Positions 8,469 to 14,179 of a DNA stretch of 19,188 nucleotides are shown one piece after another (positions within the stretch are counted from its first letter, which is position 1; every line of letters begins with the position of its first letter). The DNA comes from CAYPEZ01 sp964622275 (GTDB lineage Bacteria > Patescibacteriota > Minisyncoccia > Phycocordibacterales > UBA6899): the NCBI GenBank assembly GCA_964622275.1, contig CAZUMX010000019.1, forward strand, positions 1-19,188. Direction: 5' to 3'. The notes beneath the pieces are model-generated. The model worked only from the letters and a program-made list of their open reading frames with translations. It was not told the origin of the DNA and did not search any database. The translations under genes were made by a program, and so were the position numbers.

Positions 8469-8882
8469 TTACTTCGTACGAAATACGAGAATGTGATAAC
8501 CAATAAAATTCACTCCCGCCCCCACCGCAGAACCGACAAGTGCTGCGAGTGACCCAGCGACATGAGGAGCCAAGGACTGAGATACGACGTTATATACAGC
8601 GACCGACGCTCCGACCGAAAGCCCAAAAGCACATCCAGTAACTAAAGCAAATCGCAGGAATGCCCTTCGATCTGTCGCTCGATCTCCAAAGACAAATCGC
8701 TGATTCAAGAAGAAACTCACGACAACGGCAGATGTAAATCCAAGTGAGCGAGAAATCACATACGGAAGGACAATAATCCCTAGAGTCCCGAGTGAGATAC
8801 ACACATTCACTACCACCAAGTCAACGATGGTATTCATGATTCCTGCAATACTAAAGAGTGAGAAACGTCGAAAGAGTGACAT
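8469..8882 (-). CDS. GtrA-like membrane protein (lipid-linked sugar flippase type)
   Basis: A 137-residue integral membrane protein with four hydrophobic segments and the GtrA family pattern: an N-terminal basic start followed by FSIAGIMNTIVDLVV, FVFGDR in the middle loop (typically F(V/T)F), and a last segment with NFIGYHILVF (typical NFxxxRxxVF). GtrA proteins are thought to move polyprenyl-phosphate sugars across the membrane. The ATG at 8882 is chosen because it gives the normal family N-terminus and starts 10 bases after the upstream gene ends. The longest open frame begins at 8939, inside that gene. It sits between a GT-C transferase and a polyprenyl-phosphate-sugar synthase-like gene, the grouping expected for a Gtr-type glycosylation set. 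Confidence 0.88.
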   Translation of the reverse strand: MSLFRRFSLFSIAGIMNTIVDLVVVNVCISLGTLGIIVLPYVISRSLGFTSAVVVSFFLNQRFVFGDRATDRRAFLRFALVTGCAFGLSVGASVAVYNVVSQSLAPHVAGSLAALVGSAVGAGVNFIGYHILVFRTK

Positions 8883-8892
8883 ACGTATACAT

Positions 8893-10647
8893 TTAGTGAG
8901 GGGTAACATGATCCAAGTATTCTTGATCACGTTCCACAAGGACTTGGGCTGACTCGACTCCCATAGCGATATACGAATCAGGAGTCAGTTGCAGTTGCGA
9001 AGAAAGAACCGGGACTGCTGTCTCTTGAAGACCGAAGTATTGGGCGTATGCTTTCACACGTTCTGGACGTACACGATAGAGGACGATACGATTCGTCTCT
9101 GTTATTGGCTCATAGAAGTATGAAAACAGTGGGTGGTGGGACCAAGTCTGAGTCACCTTATCAGAAGAAAACGCAAATGCATTAATTCCTTCTTTCAAGA
9201 GGATGACATGTGAAGCAAAGAGCCATGGGCGTTCAATTGCTTGCTCATAATATGGATCGTTTGATTCAAGGATGTACTGAGAAAGTGGTGGACATGCATA
9301 GGGAACCATATTAAGGACCGCACGTGTAAAGAGCGTCTTCTCCCCTTCTTTGCGATTTGAGCACAAGGCATGTCCAATCTCTTTTTGCTCTGTATTCCAA
9401 GAAATAACATCTTTGGTTTCTCCCTGAATCACAGGAAAAGATCCGCTAATCTGCCCAACAAGAAATGGAAGCGAGAGAAGAACAACCCACCAACCCAAAG
9501 CAAATTGAACAACGCCATACCCTTTTGTCTTTAGCCAGCCAAGAAAAACTCCGACCCACACGAGGAGCGCAGGGAGAAGCACTAAACCGTATCGCTCATT
9601 AAAAAATGCTTTGTATGGTGGGAGAGTTTCCAGATATATGACCGTGTGTCCTGTGTAAAGCGAGTACAGAACAAAGACCGTTGGGGAAATCGAAAACATG
9701 CCCAGAACTATGCTTTCTGCCCGTTTCCCTTTTTTGAGAAGAGAGAGGAAAAACCCACTCAATGCAAAAACAAAAAGAAGTCCAAGTGATAGTCCTGATC
9801 CAATGATTCTTCCCACAGCAGAGAGAAAGTAGACGAGTGTCCCAAGGAGACTCCCCTGAGATGGAAGGTCGAGATATTTCTCTTGAGCCAATGCGGACCA
9901 TTCTCCACGAATAAATTCGAGAGGGTCACCGGCATACACAAAGCCGTACAAGAGGATAGCTGCCAGACCAAATAATGCGAGTGGCGCAACAAGTGAGGAC
10001 AAAGCTGTTGCTTGAGAAAAGGAATATTTTTTTTGAATCATCACAACAACACATGCAATCATGAGAGCAATAATGAGTGTGAGCCCTTCAAAACGAGCGA
10101 GTGAAGAGAGCCCCACAAACAGTGCCGAAAACACTAATGACATGAGTTTCCCCTCCTTCAGCCACCGTGCAAGAAAATAGAGCGCACCAAGAAAGACAGC
10201 AAAAAATGGAATCTCCATCATGGCGGTCATCCCATAATAGAGAACGTACGGGCTCATAAAGAACAGCAATGTGACAAAAAGTGCTGCATGAATGTCTTCT
10301 GTAAGCACGTAGACTGTTTTATAGAGAAAATAGCCAGCGAGAAACAGAAGTGGGAGGATAGCAAAAGCACCAGCAACTCCAGAGAGATACAATGAATCAA
10401 CGGAAGCGAACGGGGCGAGAAGAATATGCAGGAGTGGTGGCCAAAAGCCTAACTGACTGATACTTGGGGTTAGCGAGTCAGTCAACAGACGTGCAAAATT
10501 AAGATGTGACTGTTGATCAACTTCAACTAAGAAAAAACCGAGTGAGTGTACACGAACAAACGTCAGAACAACCAAACACATGGCGATAGCAACAAGCCAC
10601 CATGCCTCAAGATTTTGCCGAATATGTGTTGAAATTTTTTGGATCAT
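8893..10647 (-). CDS. GT-C fold membrane glycosyltransferase (GT39/ArnT-like)
   Basis: A 584-residue polytopic protein of the GT-C superfamily. Such enzymes use polyprenyl-phosphate sugars to glycosylate a target outside the cytoplasmic membrane. It has a first hydrophobic segment (about 16-40) followed by an acidic loop motif VEVDQQSH (41-48), as in GT-C enzymes whose first-loop Asp/Glu is catalytic. FWPPLLH comes next, then a membrane segment flanked by MMEIPFFA. About ten further hydrophobic segments precede a soluble C-terminal domain of roughly 160 residues. The ATG at 10647 leaves a 4-base gap to the upstream synthase stop; the longest open frame (to 10791) would overlap that gene by about 140 bases and is unlikely. 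Acceptor and sugar are unknown. Confidence 0.85.
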   Translation of the reverse strand: MIQKISTHIRQNLEAWWLVAIAMCLVVLTFVRVHSLGFFLVEVDQQSHLNFARLLTDSLTPSISQLGFWPPLLHILLAPFASVDSLYLSGVAGAFAILPLLFLAGYFLYKTVYVLTEDIHAALFVTLLFFMSPYVLYYGMTAMMEIPFFAVFLGALYFLARWLKEGKLMSLVFSALFVGLSSLARFEGLTLIIALMIACVVVMIQKKYSFSQATALSSLVAPLALFGLAAILLYGFVYAGDPLEFIRGEWSALAQEKYLDLPSQGSLLGTLVYFLSAVGRIIGSGLSLGLLFVFALSGFFLSLLKKGKRAESIVLGMFSISPTVFVLYSLYTGHTVIYLETLPPYKAFFNERYGLVLLPALLVWVGVFLGWLKTKGYGVVQFALGWWVVLLSLPFLVGQISGSFPVIQGETKDVISWNTEQKEIGHALCSNRKEGEKTLFTRAVLNMVPYACPPLSQYILESNDPYYEQAIERPWLFASHVILLKEGINAFAFSSDKVTQTWSHHPLFSYFYEPITETNRIVLYRVRPERVKAYAQYFGLQETAVPVLSSQLQLTPDSYIAMGVESAQVLVERDQEYLDHVTPH

Positions 10648-10651
10648 ATGG

Positions 10652-12094
10652 TTACTTTGACTGCGCAATATGCGTTCCATGAACGGTTTTTTCCCAAGAG
10701 ATTGGGTCAATGAAGAACTGATAGACTGCACGAACTGCAGCAACAGAAAGCAAAATCCAGTACAAGGGCGACAAGTATGCAAACATGACAATATGAAAGC
10801 GATTTCTTCGATACAACGAAAGGAGATTTAAGAAGACCGACAAAGCCACGCCGATAATCGTCGTTGAATATGTCAGATACAAAATGGGAGTAGTGAAGAA
10901 TGATTGAATAACAGGCGGGTGGAAGAGCAGCCATGCCATAGTCAAAGAGATATAAAACAAATTCAGAAGGTTAAGCATGGTACTTCCTGGAACAAGAAGG
11001 AGGAACGCAATAAATTTCCAAAACCCACCTATTTCTCGCACGAAAATAAATGGATTACGCATATGTACAAGTGAGGTCTGGAGGAAGCCCTTCATCCAAC
11101 GTGTGCGTTGCATGATCCAGGTCCAGATCGTGGTTGTCGCTTCTTCTTGACTAAACGAATTAAGTACCCCCGTCTTGTATCCGTGGCGAGCGAGGCGGAT
11201 AGCAATATCCACATCTTCCGTTACGTTATACGGATCCCACCCACCTATAGCCTTGAGTGCATCTGTTCTAAAATAGGTACTATGCCCCGAGAGAGGAAAT
11301 GGCACACCAAGGACAGCAAGCCCTGGGAGAAACATGTCATAATATGACGCAAATTCAGCATTAAAGAGACCCGTAATGATGTTTGTTTCAGCGTTGTAAT
11401 GGTCTAGACGGCTTTGAAAAGCTGCGATATCTTTTCGTTTTGCAAAAGCGAGAGCTGCTTTTTTAAGTTGGTATCGATCTGGGATAATTTCTGCATCAAA
11501 GATCACAGTAAATTCCCCCTTCACCTCACCAAATGCGACATTAAGAGCTTTGGGTTTTGTTTTTGGTTTTACATCTGGAAGTGTAATAATACGAAAATTC
11601 TTTGGGAGGTTATTCTTGAGAATCTCTTCACGGGTCTCATGATCATATTCTTCAAGCGTAATGAGAAATTCGAGACGATCTTCTGGATAGTCCAATGATG
11701 TCATCGCTTTCTTGATCTGCGAGATCACTTCTGCCTCCCGATAGAGAGGAATGAGTACAGTACATGGGCGATAGAGAGGAGACTCATGTGGTGTTGCTTC
11801 TACTTCTGAATCAGAAATAGTCGTCATTGAACATTCCCCCCGAATAGCACCAGCCACCACAGCAATAATTTTAAAGGCAAGTGCAGCCCCATAGATGAGC
11901 GCAAGAAGGCCAGAAAAGACAACAAAAAATGAAGTCCCAAGAAGGGTGCTCAGTATAAAGGCAAGAAAAAGAAATATACTTGCGGCAATAAGAAAATGCT
12001 GGGCCATACTTTTCCCAGTTAATTTTTTGGCAGTCATCCGAGGGGGGAGAAACAAGTAGTCCCCTTCGTAGTGCCAAATATTGGTATCTGACAT
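10652..12094 (-). CDS. Processive GT2 membrane synthase (cellulose synthase/XagB-like)
   Basis: A 480-residue inner-membrane family 2 glycosyltransferase of the processive type. Two N-terminal membrane helices (about 32-82) precede the cytosolic catalytic domain, starting at TVLIPLYREAEVI. Key motifs are LEEYDHET, KTKPKALNVAFG, the FDAE of the metal site (199-202), PFPLSGHSTYFR, TEDVDIAIRLARHGY (catalytic base region, from 292) and QRTRWMKG (329-336), the Q/RxxRW signature that holds the growing chain. Four to five further helices follow. There is no PilZ domain. The ATG at 12094 is used; an ATG at 12109 and a GTG at 12151 are alternatives, none with a clear Shine-Dalgarno. It is the first gene of the glycan run, driven by the promoter at 12255-12283 through a leader of about 150 bases. 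Polymer identity is unknown. Confidence 0.92.
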   Translation of the reverse strand: MSDTNIWHYEGDYLFLPPRMTAKKLTGKSMAQHFLIAASIFLFLAFILSTLLGTSFFVVFSGLLALIYGAALAFKIIAVVAGAIRGECSMTTISDSEVEATPHESPLYRPCTVLIPLYREAEVISQIKKAMTSLDYPEDRLEFLITLEEYDHETREEILKNNLPKNFRIITLPDVKPKTKPKALNVAFGEVKGEFTVIFDAEIIPDRYQLKKAALAFAKRKDIAAFQSRLDHYNAETNIITGLFNAEFASYYDMFLPGLAVLGVPFPLSGHSTYFRTDALKAIGGWDPYNVTEDVDIAIRLARHGYKTGVLNSFSQEEATTTIWTWIMQRTRWMKGFLQTSLVHMRNPFIFVREIGGFWKFIAFLLLVPGSTMLNLLNLFYISLTMAWLLFHPPVIQSFFTTPILYLTYSTTIIGVALSVFLNLLSLYRRNRFHIVMFAYLSPLYWILLSVAAVRAVYQFFIDPISWEKTVHGTHIAQSK

Positions 12095-12155
12095 TGGAAA
12101 TATTCTCATTAAACATGAAGTGCACACGTAAACTCCACAGTGATTATTCACAAGT

Positions 12156-12185
12156 AAAAAACTGTTCGACCTAAAAAATCGAACA
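12156..12185 (-). terminator. Terminator-like hairpin in the leader of the glycan operon
   Basis: On the minus strand a perfect 7-base-pair stem (TGTTCGA, 9-base loop, TCGAACA) is followed after one G by six T residues. It lies between the promoter at 12255-12283 and the synthase start, so it could attenuate transcription. On the plus strand no T run follows. Stem length is modest, so it may be leaky. Confidence 0.5.
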
Positions 12186-12189
12186 CATT

Positions 12190-12218
12190 GCGGCCTGTTT
12201 GAGAACGACTCTCACCGC
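12190..12218 (-). other. Leader hairpin upstream of the attenuator-like stem
   Basis: The plus strand shows GCGG...CCGC enclosing TGAGA ACGAC TCTCA, with six unpaired bases on one side. On the minus-strand transcript this forms before the terminator-like hairpin. No known riboswitch pattern is recognised. No coding region of any length is supported between 12110 and 12247; a 24-codon GTG-started frame ending at 12148 exists but has no ribosome-binding site. Confidence 0.35.
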
Positions 12219-12254
12219 CATTCACACACTGGTTTTACTACACTTCTAGCTGTC

Positions 12255-12283
12255 AGTATATATATAAATTGCTAAATTGTCAA
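12255..12283 (-). promoter_or_regulatory. Sigma-70-type promoter for the glycan operon
   Basis: Minus strand: -35 TTGACA (12278-12283), 17-base spacer, -10 TATACT (12255-12260). This is a near-perfect housekeeping promoter. The predicted transcript starts near 12248 and carries a leader of about 150 bases to the synthase ATG. It lies downstream of the rplU terminator, so the glycan run has its own promoter. Confidence 0.8.
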
Positions 12284-12298
12284 TAGCATGGTAGACAA

Positions 12299-12328
12299 TA
12301 AAAAATCGCCCTGTTGAGCGATTTTTTA
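12299..12328 (-). terminator. Intrinsic terminator of rplU (symmetrical)
   Basis: The hairpin TAAAAAATCGC, 8-base loop, GCGATTTTTTA begins 4 bases after the rplU stop on the minus strand and ends in a T6 run. The sequence is symmetrical, so it could also act on plus-strand transcripts, though no plus-strand gene ends here. Confidence 0.85.
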
Positions 12329-12332
12329 TGTA

Positions 12333-12647
12333 TTAGCCTTTGATATCAGTGATCGTTATCTCCGTAAATGGCTGACGATGGCCACGCTTTTTGTAGTAAC
12401 GGCTCTTGGCCTTATACTTGATAACTTCTACTTTCTTACCCTTTGCGGTCTTTTTGAGAGTAGCTGAGACCTTGGCACCTTTCACTTCAGGTGTGCCGAC
12501 TGAAGTCTTCCCTCCCGCCTCGACAAGAAGAACCTTATCAAAAGTAAGTACGCTCCCTTCTTCCCCGGAGAGCTTCTCCACACGGAGAGTCTGCCCTTTT
12601 GTAACGCGGTACTGCTTTCCGCCTGTCGCAATAACTGCAAATTCCAT
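12333..12647 (-). CDS. rplU: 50S ribosomal protein L21
   Basis: A 104-residue L21, the normal length. The family pattern is clear: MEFAVIATGGKQYRV start, VEKLSGEEGS, the central GTP(E)VKGAKVSATL, then KYKAKSRYYKKRGHRQPFTEI, the conserved basic block that binds 23S rRNA. The start is fixed by the family N-terminus. There is no Shine-Dalgarno, and the predicted transcript begins only a few bases upstream. The usual partner rpmA (L27) does not follow: a terminator comes 4 bases after the stop, and the next gene on this strand is the glycan synthase. Confidence 0.97.
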   Translation of the reverse strand: MEFAVIATGGKQYRVTKGQTLRVEKLSGEEGSVLTFDKVLLVEAGGKTSVGTPEVKGAKVSATLKKTAKGKKVEVIKYKAKSRYYKKRGHRQPFTEITITDIKG

Positions 12648-12656
12648 AATGGGAGT

Positions 12657-12684
12657 ATTCTACAGAAAAATCAAGTTCTGACAA
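12657..12684 (-). promoter_or_regulatory. Promoter of rplU
   Basis: Minus strand: -35 TTGTCA (12679-12684), 16-base spacer, -10 TAGAAT (12657-12662). The predicted start point is about 12650, only 2-4 bases before the rplU ATG, which would make a nearly leaderless mRNA. A second, weaker candidate further upstream (-10 TATAAT at 12724-12729 on the minus strand) would give a leader of about 70 bases. Confidence 0.6.
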
Positions 12685-12708
12685 GACTACTCGACACGAT
12701 TGATGCTA

Positions 12709-12736
12709 TTGACATTATGAATATTATATGCATAAT
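12709..12736 (+). promoter_or_regulatory. Promoter of the 72-residue orphan gene
   Basis: Plus strand: -35 TTGACA (12709-12714), 16-base spacer, -10 CATAAT (12731-12736). The predicted start is near 12743, about 40 bases before the ATG at 12784. It is divergent to the rplU promoter. Confidence 0.7.
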
Positions 12737-12783
12737 GCAGAAGGTTTGAATCACGTTCTTTTCACTTCCACTCGGAGTCGTTG

Positions 12784-13002
12784 ATGCACAAGTATTATGT
12801 TGTATACGGCTACTATTTTTCCGAAATCAACCTGGAAAAATATGGAGATCCATACGAGCACAGCTCGGACAATGTAACTTCTGTAACTATTGAACTGGAC
12901 TCGCCCGTCGAAGAGATTGAGCAAGTAATAGACAAAATAGAAAAGGAGTTCCCGAAGCGACAGAACGTGACGGTATTGAACATCGTCAAGCTTCCCATAT
13001 GA
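12784..13002 (+). CDS. Unknown 72-residue acidic protein
   Basis: I do not recognise this protein, but it is very probably a real gene. It has a near-consensus promoter, GGAG (12774-12777) 6 bases before the ATG, and a strong terminator after the stop, all in a 350-base segment between rplU and rmuC. The in-frame TTG at 12781 is a less likely start because its spacing to GGAG is too short. The product is acidic and tyrosine-rich at the N-terminus (HKYYVVYGYYF). It then has a strand SVTIELDS, a charged helix VEEIEQVIDKIEKEF (about 43-57) and a final strand NVTVLNIVKLPI. The order suggests a small alpha/beta fold. There are no cysteines, membrane segments or signal peptide. It reads as a small regulator or binding partner, but that is a guess. 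Confidence 0.8.
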   Translation: MHKYYVVYGYYFSEINLEKYGDPYEHSSDNVTSVTIELDSPVEEIEQVIDKIEKEFPKRQNVTVLNIVKLPI

Positions 13003-13027
13003 CCTCTCTTTTGACTTTTTAACCCCC

Positions 13028-13056
13028 ACAACACCTAGTTTCTAGGTGTTGTTTTT
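13028..13056 (+). terminator. Intrinsic terminator of the 72-residue gene
   Basis: An 11-base-pair perfect stem (ACAACACCTAG, loop TTT, CTAGGTGTTGT) is followed by TTTT. It acts in the plus direction; on the minus strand no T run follows. Its T run touches the rmuC stop codon (13055-13057). Confidence 0.9.
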
Positions 13057-14161
13057 ATTCCTCCCCTTTCGCGGGCTTATCGAGGGCCACTGGCTCGAGC
13101 CCGACAGCGGTCCCCGTGATGCGGGTCACATCCTTATCGATCTTCCCCATCTCTTTGTATGCGGTGTTGAAATGATTCACCGTGGTTCCGAGAGCGTTCC
13201 CGAGCTTGCCCATATAGTCCTCGTAGGCCTTCAGGTGCTTCCCAAGCTCATCCACACGCTTGATGATATCTTTTGCTGATTCTTCGATTTTAAATGCTTT
13301 AAACCCGTAGAGTACTGACTGTAGGTACGCAGCAAAGGTCGTTGGCGAGACAATAATGACCTTCTTTTCATTATAAGCGTAATCAATGAGATTGCGGGTA
13401 TTCACCTTTACTGCCCCAACTTCATTTACAAGAAGATCGTAATAAATCCCTTCAGCGGGGATAAACATAAACGCAAAAGGAAGTGTCCCCTCTTCTGGGC
13501 GAATATACTTTGCTGTTTCATCAATGCGTTTTTTAAGATCATTTTTGAAATCTTTTTCGAGCGCTTCACGCTGAGTGTCGTCAACCGCTTGTGTGACACG
13601 GTTGTAGTTGTCTAGTGAAAATTTCGCATCGACAGGGATAATGCCATCTTTCGTCGTAATGACCGCGTCTACGGCATCACCATTTTTAAATCTGTGCTGC
13701 ATTGCATATGCACCTGGAGGGAGAATATTCGAGAGAATGAGTTCAAGGGATGCCTCTCCGAGGTTTCCACGCTGTTTCTGGTGTTTGAGCACCTTCTCGA
13801 GATTTGCGAGCTGCTCAGCAATGGTCATAAACTGCCGCGTGGCTTCGTTGGTCTTTGTCTGCTCTTTTGTGTTCTCAATGAGTGTCTCTTGCACTCCTTT
13901 CCCGATTTCTTGAATAAGCCTTTGACTCTCAGCGAACTGATGACGTACGGCATCCTGCATCTCACGGCGTGATTCACCAAGACGTGAGTCCATCATCTTT
14001 TGAAGCTCGGCCATTTGTTGTTGAAGAAGGAGGAGTCCCTGTGTATCTCCTTCGGGTCTCTCGATTGCGCTCATTTTTCGAGCAACATAAAGGACCGCTG
14101 CCCCAACGAAGAGGACCGCAAAAAGGAGAATAAAGAAAAGCATATCGGTCATGCCGACCAT
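13055..14161 (-). CDS. rmuC: RmuC family DNA recombination protein
   Basis: RmuC proteins limit inversions and act as nuclease-like factors tied to DNA recombination. The product has 368 residues: an N-terminal membrane anchor (about 7-27), a long coiled coil (about 40-128), then a PD-(D/E)XK-type core with GNLGE (132-136), D165 in VDAVI, and PVDAKF (176-181) carrying D178 and K180. PAEGIYYDLL and the IVSPTTFAAYLQ block, hallmarks of the family, follow, with another helical tail. The ATG at 14161 is used; ATGs at 14152 and 14143 are equally possible. No Shine-Dalgarno is clear. It starts 18 bases after the P-type ATPase gene ends, so the two may share a transcript, although no functional link is known. 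Confidence 0.95.
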   Translation of the reverse strand: MVGMTDMLFFILLFAVLFVGAAVLYVARKMSAIERPEGDTQGLLLLQQQMAELQKMMDSRLGESRREMQDAVRHQFAESQRLIQEIGKGVQETLIENTKEQTKTNEATRQFMTIAEQLANLEKVLKHQKQRGNLGEASLELILSNILPPGAYAMQHRFKNGDAVDAVITTKDGIIPVDAKFSLDNYNRVTQAVDDTQREALEKDFKNDLKKRIDETAKYIRPEEGTLPFAFMFIPAEGIYYDLLVNEVGAVKVNTRNLIDYAYNEKKVIIVSPTTFAAYLQSVLYGFKAFKIEESAKDIIKRVDELGKHLKAYEDYMGKLGNALGTTVNHFNTAYKEMGKIDKDVTRITGTAVGLEPVALDKPAKGEE

Positions 14162-14179
14162 TCTATCACGGAGGGCTGA

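Noticed and set aside
10648..10791. Longer start for the GT-C transferase
   Set aside because: It would overlap the synthase gene by about 140 bases, and the ATG at 10647 gives a normal basic N-terminus 4 bases after the synthase stop.
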